64,000 nucleotides of DNA, taken from assembly GCA_028023455.1 (NCBI GenBank), contig JAQFVV010000231.1:1133001-1197000 (forward strand), in the 5' to 3' direction. Below are positions 22,251 to 33,435 of the stretch, piece by piece. A program made the translations under genes and the position numbers. The notes beneath the pieces were generated by a model. The model had not been told where the DNA came from, searched no databases, and saw only the letters and a list, made by a program, of their open reading frames with translations. How positions within the stretch are numbered: the first letter of the stretch is position 1; the number at the start of each line of letters is the position of its first letter. This stretch comes from Epiperipatus broadwayi. Lineage: Eukaryota; Onychophora; Udeonychophora; Euonychophora; Peripatidae.

Positions 22251-24060
22251 CTACTTCTTGTAACAGCATGGTAGTAAAAATTTCACTACACAAACATTAT
22301 TTGTCATAGCATTATAAATTAGGCTTATAATAAGTTAGAAAATCCAAATCAAAAGCTTTATTCAGAAATCATTTCCAAATAAATAGTTCAGTGAACTAAA
22401 AATAATTTATTATTATGACCTTCAACTTTACAACATTAATCATTATATTATTTATAAACAACTAATTTTATGTAAACATGTAAAAACATTTAGATATTTA
22501 ATTTAGTAGTTTCAAAGTGTGCTTACATCATGGCACCATAATCATCACAATTGAAATACACTTCCTCAATCCCAGGGTCAACATTTAACCTACAAAGTCA
22601 AGACTTCTTTATCCATTAAAATCAATATTTCACCAATCTCCAAGTTCATCCACTCATAAAGATTTTGTGAACACTTTCATATTATATAATAATCATATCA
22701 ATTTCTGTGAATTAATACATTTTACAACAAAATATATAAAAAGAATTCAGTAAAAAAAATACTCTAAATTAAAAAGCAATATCAAATTCAAACATAAAAA
22801 TAGTTTCCAGGAACATTCCAAACTACGTAAACTTTCTATTTTTTAAGCCATTTCAAAACATATAACATGGCATTACAAAAAAGTACATATATCAATTGAA
22901 AAATTGTATTGTTAAAAAAACTGAACAAATTGTGATGCCTACCTATGATGCATAATGATACTCAGTTATAGATGACCCAAAAAACTAAAACATTTGTACA
23001 TTAAAATTCATTTTTAAGTAAAGGAGAATTAAAAAAAAATATTAAAGCAACATCTAATGTCATGATGTTATTAAATTTCTTAACATTTAGTATGCTACCA
23101 ATTCAAATTCAACTCTCTGTCAACTACTGACATCTTCAGATTTTTTTGTAATTAATAAATCAATAAAAATAGTCTATTGAACGTAATTGGTTGATTTTTG
23201 TGAATACAATTACTAAGAATGGCCTAGACAATTATTTGGGATAGCCAAAAATAAAAAAAATGCATAATTTTATAATCTATTTATTTATAATTGTCTGTAT
23301 TAAAATTAATAAAAATAAAATATATTTATGTTTCCCCTTTTTTCATGTAAGTTTCACTTTTAAAAATATGATTGAAGAAATTTATGTTACGCTGGAAACA
23401 GCAAAAAATATTTTGCAATTCTGTCAAACATATTTCAAAAAGTGATGATTCTCAATGTTGTAGTAATTTAATAAATATAATTACTGATTTCAGACAAGTA
23501 TTTAATAAATTTGTTATTCTTTATAATACATCATTTAGACTTAAAAATTGAAATTGATTTATTCTAGCACATGTACAAGTGTGGCGCAACTGTTCCCAAA
23601 AGCTATAAATTGATTTAATGAATATTTTTTTAATTTATTTTTTACAATAGGGTTATGTCAAAAAATCACCAAAAACAAATTCGTTGTTCCGATCGCATAT
23701 TAGACATTTTTATATACTTTTATATATTTAAAACACTCGATTATGATTTTTAGAATTTTTTTTCATTTATAAACTTAAATTTGTAATAAGTCAAACCCAA
23801 TTTGTCAATTCATAATATAATTAAAAATTAAAATATTGAACCATTAACTCATATCTTATTACATGTGGTGTTAGCAGCCATTTTGTCACATCTTGAGAAC
23901 TATTATTAATTGTTTATTTTGATGTTTTGTTTTCAACTAAAATAAAAAATTATTTCTCAGTATATAAAGAAATTAATGTAAATTAAAATATAAACTATCA
24001 ACTTTGCAAATAAATATAAAAGATTAGATACAATTTGTATACTTTACTTTAAACACTTTA
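22251..24060. other. Unassigned AT-rich sequence
   Basis: Only short frames without motifs occur (for example 23260-23445). A TCTTCAGA at 23131 recalls family C but no GAAA partner is present. Confidence 0.4.
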
Positions 24061-24215
24061 TAGATTTTTTATTATATATATATATACACACACAATATGA
24101 CATTTCAACTGTCATGCAGTCTTCCTCAGAGCTACTATTGAAATAGTAAGTAATAATTTCTGAGGAAGTCTTCAGAACAGTCAAAACATCAAATTGTATA
24201 TATATATAATGTTTT
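24061..24215. repeat. Foldback with two decayed family C hammerhead-like cores
   Basis: Arms from about 24078 and to about 24210 pair (ACAATATGACATTTCAACTG with its near-complement). On the minus strand CUGAGGA (24123-24129) is followed by GACUG/CAGUU and GAAA (24103-24106). On the plus strand CUGAGGA (24160-24166) is followed by a damaged hairpin and AAAA. Both sit in AT microsatellite flanks. Confidence 0.55.
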
Positions 24216-24859
24216 GTTGCTATAAAGTATTCAAAATAAAATATACAAATTGTATTTAATATTATAAAGAAGGAAAAAACGTCTGGTTATGTGCTTTACA
24301 AATTTACATGCACTCATCTGTGAGCTTCGGTTTGAAAAGCATAAATATATGCTTATACTTAGAGCTTATTGACATATAAGCCAACCTTTGCTCACCCTGC
24401 TGAAATCAATACTTCATTTATGTTTTTTAAACCAATTCTCATGGGTAAGTGACCAGAGATTTGTTCCTTCTTAATAATATTAAATATCAAGTGTGCTATA
24501 TAAATAACAGACTATTTATTGTATTTATATAAAATATTACAGCAAAATAAAGGAAGTGATATTTGTAAAAAAAAAAAAACAATTAACAAAGTCAAGATAA
24601 TAGATAAAAGGATACCCTTCTGTTAATGAAAAATAAATGAAATGTTTGACAGGATACTTATTTGGATTGACATCATGCAAATATTTATTACAATAATTTC
24701 TGTATAAAGTCTATTGAAATGAAATAAAACTACAATGTAAACATTAGAAGGTTAAAAAGAAATAAATGATAATTTAAAAAGTAAAAAAAAAATGCTGTAA
24801 ATTCATTTGTGATCTAGTAAAAAAGAATGATGGATTGGTTTAGTTTTTACGGTGTCACC
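24216..24859. other. Unassigned AT-rich sequence
   Basis: The stretch ACAGCAAAATAAAGGAAGTG near 24540 matches the flank of the family C element at 30405-30427, so part of this is probably family C body. Nothing else was identified. Confidence 0.35.
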
Positions 24860-24985
24860 TTTTTTGATTAATCTGCATTATTAGTCAAAAGGTCAGCGCA
24901 GCCACTTTGTAAGCAAGCAGGTGGTTACAGATGGTTGTTGCGGTTTAGCCTCGCAGCCGATGCTACAACATATAGAAAAAATTAT
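24860..24985 (+). mobile_element. tRNA-derived SINE, decayed copy
   Basis: AGGTCAGCGCAGCCACTTTGT, a degenerate B-box region and GCAGCCGATGCTACAACA, followed by A-rich sequence, follow the order of the SINE at 1873-1973. The B box is mutated. A target duplication was not found. Confidence 0.6.
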
Positions 24986-25398
24986 AATAATAAATTTATA
25001 AAATGCTGACTATATATGTAATGATAGAGAAGGGAAATAATGCATTGGCCATGTGTCCTTTACAAATTTACACTCACTCATAAGCATCAGTTAATTGTAA
25101 ATAAAATCTTAAATTTTTAAGAAATAAAAATAACTTTTAGTACCTTTTTTAATTCATTTTTTGCCATTAACAAACATAATGGGGAAAAAACAATAATTGT
25201 GTCACACACTGTAAAATGATGTTGCATTCATCTTTGGATACAGATTAAGTGAATTAGAGAAGAAAGTAAAAACATGTAATCAAAGAATATAATTATCAAA
25301 TTTTTTTATGAAAAACTTACATGTATTTGTATAAACATATAATGTATCTATAAACTGATGAATAAAATATATTAATTTGCAACTGTGTATATATGAGG

Positions 25399-25590
25399 AA
25401 CTGGATTCCAAGAGATTGTAAAAGACCCAAAAAGAGACCACATATGAGATGGATGGATGAAATAAGAAAGTGTGCAGGGGTTATGTGGAGAAGAGAAGCT
25501 AAAGATCAGAGGAGATGGATTGAACTTGGAGAGACCTTCATCCTGCAGTGGAATAATAATGGTTGATGATGATGATAATGATATATGAAG
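25399..25590 (+). mobile_element. RTE-type LINE 3' end, C-terminal frame still open
   Basis: Codons from 25399 to the TGA at 25564-25566 are uninterrupted (55 codons): NWIPRDCKRPKKRP, RWMDEIRKCAGVMWRREAK, WIELGETFILQW. They are followed by a TGATGATGATGATAATGATA tail. Same family as 3641-3895 but better preserved. It is 5'-truncated, with nothing of the RT upstream. Confidence 0.8.
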
Positions 25591-26165
25591 GCAAGATAAT
25601 TTATCATTTTATGCCAAAATTCATTTTTAAAACAAAAAAAAAAAATAGATCAAGTTAGTAGCTTCTAATATTAAAACTCTATTTCTTGGATCTATATAAG
25701 AATGCAAAAATATATGAACAAAGAATATAAAATATAGCCCATTTTTGTGAAGAAGTTAATTACATTTGTCAATAAATTATACAAATTATTGACTTCTTAA
25801 TGTAATCTTGTTAAAAACTCAATTCAAACTGAAGGCAACATATATAAAAATTAATCCTATAGTCTAAATCTTGACATAATTATTTAATGCAGTGTTGCAA
25901 AACCTTTTTATATTTATGACCCCATACTTAGACTAAAATTTTATGTGCCCCATTTAAAAATCAATCCTATTATAAGCATATAAAGATAGTAATAATAAAA
26001 GTTAATAAACATCACATGATCACCATTTCTTATGCTTGTTTATTACTGTCATTAAAACAGGTAAAAACTTACTATACATATTGCTACCCTGCAAGCTAGA
26101 GTAATCAATGGATGTGAGAAGGCTTGGGCATAAAATCCCCATCTAGTCCCTACTCATCCAATATG

Positions 26166-26206
26166 CCCAGACTAGTTTCTGGTTTGTGGCCTTCGTCAGT
26201 GAGGAG
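26166..26206 (-). ncRNA. Hammerhead motif, family B, left arm of 26-kb foldback
   Basis: Minus strand: CUGACGA at 26193-26199, helix II reduced to about two pairs, GAAA present, ACUAGU helix III and UC cleavage site. Helix I UCCUCA/UGGGCA has four pairs next to the core. Conserved core bases are intact, but the weak helix II makes activity uncertain. Confidence 0.65.
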
Positions 26207-26246
26207 CCTTGGATCAGATCTAGGTGCAGTGCTCTCATATACAAGG

Positions 26247-26290
26247 CTCCTCACTGATGAAGTCCGCAAGCCAAAAACTAGTCTGGGGAT
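26247..26290 (+). ncRNA. Hammerhead motif, family B, right arm, G12 lost
   Basis: CUGAUGA is at 26254-26260 and helix I UCCUCA/UGGGGA is complete. The GAAA position reads AAAA, removing G12, the general base in characterised hammerheads. It is presumably inactive. Confidence 0.65.
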
Positions 26291-26930
26291 ATTGGATGAG
26301 TAGGCACTAGATGGGGATTTTATGCACAAGCCTTCTGGTATCCATTGATTATTTTAGCTTGCAGTGTGGCAATACGTATAGTGACTTTTGCTGTTTTAAT
26401 AATAAAAGTTGTTATACCGCATACAAATATATATCTTTATACTATATTTCAGAACATACAATTTGATATAAGATCATTGAAAAATGCATATTAACAAAAA
26501 ATGTATAATATTACATAGTTCTTAGTAGATCTGTTGATTTGTAGTAATTACAACTTTTTTAGCTTGTTTTAAAAAATGCTTACATTCAAGAATGGAGTGC
26601 CACATATTAATGTTAGTAGGATAATAGCATGCAGAACAAAACTGTGAGAATAAACAAGAGAAATGAAAGCAAAATGCCATTACAATATGCTGTTCATACA
26701 ATGAGGATTGGAATATAAAGAAGGAAGTGTTTAAGCACAAAAGTGTCAGACATATAATAATGAGTTGATCCGTTTTCCTGTACTTTTAATAGTGTTTAGG
26801 TTTTTGTTTTTTTAATTAAAAATTTATTATCCAATATGAGAACATCTTAAAGTTTTTGCAACACCAAACAATTTTTCCATGACCCCTTAAAGCGTTGCGA
26901 CCCCACAGGTTACGCACCATTGATTTAATG

Positions 26931-27904
26931 TTTTAGACAAAGGTTAAAACGTTGTAATATCTTGTACCAATCCGTGTGATAAATATATTCTCAAATACAA
27001 GCAAATTATATTTATATAATACAGCAATTAAGTTTTAAACATGTTAATATGTGATTTTAAAATTAATAGTTTGTCAGTTTAAGCTGAGATTGTTTTAGGT
27101 ATTATCGTAAAAAGAGATTCCTGAAAAATAAATAATAACATTGTTATTTTTCAGAATTAGCAATTACAATAATACCTACAAAAATATTTTCTTTTATTTA
27201 AAAATCTAAACGCATCTTAGTTTAATTTAATGTTTTAAATTGTTTAATTTTACGTATTTTTAAATTTATATTCAGTTGCCCCTTTAAATAACGTATCTCT
27301 ATATACTTTAAAATTATTTCATGTATTTATTTTTCCTTTATATATTATCTTAATAGATTTCACATTATTGTGCACTTTATATGTAACAGTAGTAAATATT
27401 ACTGATATTATATGCATTTGTGAGAGGAGAAGAGACTTCTAATTATCTTAGCACGTAGAGGGGGAAATCTTTTCTTAACCTACAATTACTGCAAGATGCA
27501 ACTACGTAATCTGCAGAATAACTTAATACATCAACTAAACGATCTATAAAAGAAAATATGGCAATATGAACGAATATAACTAAATTAAAGTTTTATATAA
27601 TTAAGATCCCTCCTCCACAGCATTGAGTATAACTTTTACATTAGCGCTATCTTTTTCAATCTCCTTCAGAATCTAAATATAATAACAGATAGTATATTAT
27701 ATAAACAATCATAAAATAATGTAAATACAAGTTGCAACGAACATGGTCTGATTGTGTATTTATGGTCCATTAACTGTATAAAGGATTTTTAGTAATGTCT
27801 TAAAAGCAATAGACATAAGAAAAGTTTATATAATATTAATAAAATTTATAAAATGGAGCTATTGACAATATAACAAAATCAATCTAGATAGAGATACGTG
27901 CGCG
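26931..27904. other. Unassigned AT-rich sequence
   Basis: No supported feature; a purine-rich patch lies at 27420-27475. Confidence 0.4.
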
Positions 27905-28035
27905 TATTATTATTTTTTTCTCATGTGTCATAGCATCAGCCGGGAAGAGAACCCGCTAACTCGGGACAACTGCTTGTAAAGCAGCCGTCGCTGACCTCTA
28001 GACCACCAATGCTTGACTTTGTGTGTGTATTATTA
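27905..28035 (-). mobile_element. tRNA-derived SINE, minus strand
   Basis: Read on the minus strand, the order is TCAAGCATTGGTGGTCTAGAG, GGTCAGCGACGGCTGC, a B-box-like GCGGGTTCTCTTCCC, GATGCTATGACACATGAG and an A-rich tail. The flanks TGCGCGTATTATTA and TGTGTGTATTATTA are an imperfect target duplication. This is the best-preserved A-box region of the four copies. Confidence 0.8.
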
Positions 28036-28099
28036 AGTCAAAGATCAATATATTCAAATAGTTTTGTGATATCACAGAACTAGTTTTTAAATTTTTATT

Positions 28100-28170
28100 G
28101 GCTACTGATAAAAAGGCCTTGGGATGCAATGATAACACATCTGCCTGCCATACTAAAACTGGGTTTGAAT
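28100..28170 (+). repeat. Possible tRNA-like SINE fragment
   Basis: TGCAATGATAACACATCTGCC followed by GGGTTTGAATCTAGA has the spacing and wording of tRNA A and B boxes. No cloverleaf can be completed. Similar text occurs at 33381-33435 on the other strand. Confidence 0.35.
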
Positions 28171-29319
28171 CTAGAATGAGTAAATTTGAAAAGTATTTAA
28201 TAAGTTTTGGATTTTTTTCTAGATATCTATCCCATAGACAATTCAATTAATCAAAAATTACTGGCTTGCAAATGAGCATTTACTTATCATGCATATGCAG
28301 TGAAATAAGGATGACCCCCCTCCCCGCAAACATATTGCATAGCAATAGACAAGTCTTGTGAATGCTGTTCTGTGTACAACTATTTTTCTATAAGGAATGG
28401 AGAAATATTCCTATAGTTGTAGACTACATAACGGTGGTTTAATGATGGTATTAAAGTGATAAGGAGCCAATAATTGTTAATAAATTGCTATCAAAAATTT
28501 GTCAGTTAAAAGTATAAATAAATAAACGATGATGGAGTCAGCTAAATAATTTAACAGATTTAGAGATATTGAATAAGGTAATAGAAATACTAATTAAATA
28601 CCAAATTATATTTGGAATATGATACCGTAGAACTCAAAAAGAACTTTCAATCCCCCCAAACCATTTTTTCTCCACTGACAGAAATGTAAGGTAGTGGCAA
28701 AAAGTATCTGAGTTTATATATCAGTCTGAATTTTAAAAAGTGAAACTGTTGATGGCCGATCTTTACAAGCACCAGTGACAAAATCTGGACTGCTTTACAT
28801 TAGCAAATTGAGAGAGAGAGTGATGACTGATTTCACCAAAATTATTAAACTAAACCTTCTAGTAAGCAATCAGTCATCAGGCATTAATGCTTATTGAAAG
28901 TGATCTTCAGAAATTTTGAATAACTACAACCAATTTCTGTCTCCCAGAAATTAATGTAACACCCATTGCAAAATTCAACAGATTTAAATGCATCTGTCAA
29001 AAAAATATCAGCAACATGGCAAATTATCCAATTCAAAAGCACCTGATGTTTGATATAAATATTTGTCAGAAAAGAAGAAAATAAGGGATAATAGGTGGCA
29101 TGACATAGTCAGATAGGCCAGGCTATAACTTTTCACAACCACTAAAAATTTATGTCAAGTGAATCCCAAAAATCATATCAAGTATACCAATGTTAGATGT
29201 ATTATGATTTGGGAAGCCATATTATATTTTCTCAATCTAATTATTTCTCTTTAAGGTTGAACACACTGTAGTTACATAAAGAGCATTCGGTAAACCTATT
29301 TACGAAAACTACTTCTATG
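28171..29319. other. Unassigned sequence
   Basis: There is a C run near 28316-28324 and a GAGAGAG tract at 28810. No gene or repeat structure was supported. Confidence 0.4.
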
Positions 29320-29480
29320 TTATATTTCTGAGGAGTGCCAAAGCATGAAACCATGATCAGGGGCTGGGGGGGGGGGTTTCCTGACAGAGATATTTTAAGT
29401 GCTGGCTCTGGCTAAGCATTTATCACAAAGCTTGTTGAGGAATTGGCAATCCTCATTGTTTATAACTTACAAGCTTAAGA
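29320..29480 (+). ncRNA. Hammerhead-like motif, family D, with palindromic-element flank
   Basis: CUGAGGA (29328-29334), helix II GUGC-CAAA-GCAU, GAAA (29347-29350), then CCAUGAUC with a predicted site after C29358. Helix I shows only about three pairs (UUU/AGG). Downstream, GCATTTATCACAAAGCTTGTT matches the arm of the 7.2-kb palindromic insertion, tying it to that family. It is a decayed relative. Confidence 0.5.
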
Positions 29481-30295
29481 GAATAGGGTCATGTGATCTA
29501 TGACTCTTATTTTTAATTGATGTTTGTAAATGTGGTGTTTTACCTTGAAAATGAATAAATTGCACAAACAACAGAGAAGAGTATATATAATGTAAGTGTA
29601 AGAGATAATAAAAAAGATTAGATACAATGAATAATGTGAATTCAATATAGGGTAAGTTCACTTTAATAATGATACAATAAAAATTTAAAATAAATGAAAG
29701 TGGATTCGGCAAAGAATAAAAAAAGAGAATATATCATGGTGGAGCCAAGAACTATACTATATTTTGTTCAAAGCCCTATTGCATACCAATGTACATAACA
29801 TACAACTGTATATGTTTAACTGATAACCTTGACTAGAGTAAGATACCTGTTGTTTATTAAACTACAAAAGTACTGTATTTTTCAAAATGCACACATATAT
29901 ATTTAACATTAGATATAGTATGCATATATAAATTAAAATTATAGTTTAAACAAAATTTTAAAGTAATAATATAGTTATTAATAATAAAATGTATATATAT
30001 TTATGTATATTTTACTAAGTATATATTCTCTCAATGATTCACTGAAACAATAACATTAAAAAAAACTATTTTTATTATTTAAATAAAGTAAATAGTGAAA
30101 TGTCCGGCTTTCGTTGTTATTAATTATGATCATCAAGAATGGAAAGAAGTTTATGCCATTATGCTGCTTTACATATATTTATGTAAGAGCCTTATTGTGT
30201 ATGATTATTATATATATATATATTATTTAAATGCAATTTATCCACTCTACTTTGAAAACTTTTTAGCAAAATTTTTTTTATTATACATAAATGCA
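29481..30295. other. Unassigned AT-rich sequence
   Basis: Short frames here (29467-29712 minus, 30095-30358 plus) are low complexity. Nothing was recognised. Confidence 0.4.
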
Positions 30296-30340
30296 TACAC
30301 AATCATATTTCGACTGTCCTGCAGTCTTCTTCAGACCCAC
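30296..30340 (-). ncRNA. Hammerhead-like core, family C, copy at 30.3 kb
   Basis: Minus strand: CUGAAGA (30328-30334), helix II GACUG-CAGGA-CAGUC, GAAA (30308-30311), short AUAUGAU helix III region. All core bases are present. No good helix I was found, as at 5150. Confidence 0.5.
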
Positions 30341-30417
30341 TTTTGTGTTTTTTGCTAAAAGGTGTTCAAAGTATAGTGGATAAATTGCATTTATATAAGA
30401 TATTATATCAAAATAAA

Positions 30418-30463
30418 GGAAGTGGTGAATTTGGTAATATATATTACCAAATTCACCACTTCC
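30418..30463. repeat. Perfect 46-bp palindrome without spacer
   Basis: GGAAGTGGTGAATTTGGTAAT (30418 on) is followed directly by its exact complement ending CCACTTCC. Weaker pairing extends outward to about 30385 and 30500. It probably marks the junction of two facing family C element arms. Confidence 0.85.
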
Positions 30464-31077
30464 TGCTGTTATATAAAGATATTTTATATTATATTATATC
30501 ATACGAATTGCTAAATATTATTAAATATGCTCTGGGTATTCTCACTCAATAGATCATATCTCTTATAAAAATATGATACTGGTCTTGTTATCAAGAATTC
30601 ATGATCTTTCTGTTTTAATATTTTTAAATCAGTATCAATTTTTAAATATCATGTAATGCACTTTGAGACATATTGTAAAATATATTTACAAATTTTGACT
30701 TTTCTTTTTAAAAGATGATCACATGTGGCACTCATAGACAGAAAAAATGTAGCTTCTATGTTGCAAAATGTATTTAAGTTTATGAATTTTAATGTTGGCT
30801 TTTCATTTACATTTTTATTTGTTTTATTGGACAAACATAATTGAAGTTGTGGGCTTTGAATAATTCTTAATTTGGTAATATGCAATATAAAGCTTTTAGT
30901 ACAGAAAATTAATTTAAAATGAGACACTGTGATCTAAAAGGTTTTTTGGTTTACAAGAATTTCAATGGATTGGGAAAATAGTATCATTGAATGATACTAT
31001 TATAAATAAACATCATGTCTATGTATTTTACACAATGCTGAGATAATATGTTACTATACACTGTCTGAAAACAATTG

Positions 31078-31112
31078 ACAGTTTCGATTGTTAAAAGACA
31101 TCTTCAGAAGTA
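31078..31112 (-). ncRNA. Decayed family C hammerhead-like core
   Basis: CUGAAGA (31101-31107, minus) and GAAA (31082-31085) are spaced as in other family C copies, but the hairpin between them pairs poorly. Confidence 0.35.
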
Positions 31113-33380
31113 CTTTTCAATAATAGAAAAAAAATTCATTACAATAGTATGAAAATTCTTGGAATGATTGAATATGAAAAATGAAGTGAATGACCAATAA
31201 TGAGCTGGATTGCATCAAATAATAAATGTGCTTTTAAACATCACAGGTCTTTCAAAAAAATATCTATTCATAGGATTATCAGCAGTCAACACTGATTTAA
31301 CAACAATACAATAATCAATTAGTTTATTATTTGGAAGTTCATAGAAATTCAAGCAATGAAAATGAAAGTACTTAGTCATGATCCCTGGACATTAAGTTCC
31401 AAAGTTTATCTCTCTAGCACTGCACTAAACCTTGCACAACAAAAATGATTTGCCAGTATCTGAGGATAATAGGTTATAAAAATATTAGACAAAAAGAGAA
31501 AATGTGAATTTGAAACAATTACAAGTAATTTGTAGGATTAGAAATGCTAATTTGCTGAAATTAAAAACATGGCAAACAAAAGAAGAATTATACACGCAAC
31601 TAATAATTAATTATACATGTGAGAGAATACTATCCTAGAACACAACTAATAAGCAAAATATTGATTGATTGAAGTAGAATATTTGAGAATTAAGTAACAA
31701 CAGAAAGGTTTAAAAAAGAGTTCAATGCACGAGACCCACAGTGGACAGATAACTGATAAATGTGCACTTATATTTAAAAAAAAAAACACAACCTAAATTT
31801 AAAAAAAAAAACGCACACACAAACGCAAACATATAAAGTCTAGTTTATTTTACCGAAATTACAGAACCAAATATCAATACTGAAGGTAATAATTTGGACT
31901 AATGCATTCGGTATCCATTTATTGACTTACTTTAATCTAAACGATGTTCCATCAATATGGTCAGAAAAGAGAGAACCTAAAAAAAAAAAAGAAAACATTT
32001 TTAAATAAGAGACGGTAGTCTTAAACTAGTCTTTCCTTTTCATTTCCTTTCAACTGGTCAATATTTCACCTAAAACCTCATTTCAAGATGCTATTGTTGC
32101 GAGAGAAAAAATAATTGAAAGACCTTTAGTGATATTTGCAGTGGTTTCAAGTTAAATATATATATAATTGAAAAACCTAGTTTTATATAATAATAAAAAA
32201 GTTCACTAAACGCGCCTTATTATACTGCAAACATCAGTTAAGACTTTTGATATTTATAAGATCATTTTCAAAACAATTTAATAAAGACACCTGTTATTTT
32301 ACAGTGTGTACATATATACCAACTAATAAATCCTGCTAACAATAATAATAAAAGGAAAATAATTATTCTCATGGCGTACAAATAAGAATTTTTAAAACTT
32401 GACTATGAACAAGATTGTTTTCTTTTCCTCAAGATTTTTGTCCTTTAATATTTGTATATCATCATCTCAAACTATAATTACCCAAAAAAATGTACTGGTG
32501 TCGTGTCCTCCTCCATGTGCCATGATTTTAGGCCATGTACAACAGCTCATGAAACTCTTGGTCAATGACTGACTGCTTAATCTGTCCATTGAATTAAAAA
32601 AGTGATTACATGGATGTTGATCATGCGCTTTTCTGATAATATCACACCTTTCCATAATGTCGGATTTCCTCATTATATATCTAAAAGTGACATTATGGTA
32701 GCCTCTTGTTGACTTTAAGTTCTCTTAAAAATAGACCTCTTAGTTCTAAAAGCAAAATACATATTGGAAGCATTCTTTGACAAATACCTCACCCTAAATG
32801 CAGTCAGCCACCGTTTTGTTACCAAATTTCTTTTTTTTTTTAAAGGATCCAAATTTTACCTGCATATCGAGCAATTATAACAGACAACTGATTACTTATA
32901 ACTAGATGGCTGTTGAAAGATTGTGGGCTTCCTACTGTTCTTGATATCACAATTCTTCTCTGTATATCATGATCATCCTGCCAATTACTGCTCCTGGTAG
33001 TACTTCAAACCAGTATCACAATAGTTTGGTATGTATTGTTATTGACATGCTATGTATTCATGACTTGAATTTTAAGGTATTTATTTCCAAGACTATACCA
33101 TTTGCTAACCTCCATGGCTTAAATATAAATCAATTATTAAGATTTAAATAGCCCACTTGCAGATCAAAGATGTCTCAAATAAGAGAAATGAAAGACAACA
33201 CAAGCCATCAAGTAGTGAGTGCTTGAACCCCCCCTCCCTTATTTTATCATCTATCTAAAAATACCTAGATAACCATTTGCTGACCAAATATTTAATGATT
33301 AACTAGATTGACAGTAGAGTGATTATATGAAAGAAATATTGCAAGCCTATTTGGATCCTGAAAAAAAGGCATTTCATCTG
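31113..33380. other. Unassigned sequence
   Basis: The 68-codon minus frame at 32467-32673 shows no domain I know. A-runs occur at 31770-31812 and 31980-31990. No other support for a feature. Confidence 0.4.
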
Positions 33381-33435
33381 TTGGAGATTTGAACCCGAGT
33401 TGTATGCATGCTAAGCAGATGTGCTAACATTCTAC
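33381..33435 (-). repeat. Possible tRNA-like SINE fragment
   Basis: The minus strand reads TGGTAGAATGTTAGCACATC (A-box-like) and CTCGGGTTCAAATCTCC (B-box-like) at roughly tRNA spacing, but acceptor-stem pairing is absent. More likely a SINE head than a functional tRNA. Confidence 0.4.

Larger units (their letters stand above)
25991..26410. mobile_element. Family B foldback insertion with 13-bp target duplication
   Basis: AATAATAAAAGTT is duplicated exactly at 25991-26003 and 26398-26410. Between them lie two facing arms. The segments CTAGTCCCTACTCATCCAATA and GGCACTAGATGGGGATTTTATG are examples of the arm text, and the outer parts pair as well (TGCAAGCTA... against TAGCTTGCA). Each arm carries one hammerhead motif. 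The element is younger than the surrounding hAT copy. Confidence 0.85.
25890..26922. mobile_element. hAT element, 1033 bp, with a nested hammerhead foldback
   Basis: The ends CAGTGTTGCAAAACC and GGTTACGCACCATTG are imperfect inverted repeats. ATTTAATG is duplicated exactly at 25882-25889 and 26923-26930. The element contains the family B foldback at 26004-26397, so its own length was about 630 bp. No transposase is encoded; the 72-codon minus frame at 26522-26740 has no motif. Confidence 0.85.

Noticed and set aside
25355-25380. CTGATGA on the plus strand
   Set aside because: No helix II or GAAA follows; chance match. The same holds for CTGATGA at 61618.
33381-33435. Functional tRNA gene on the minus strand
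   Set aside because: A and B box-like words are present but no acceptor, D or anticodon stems can be completed.
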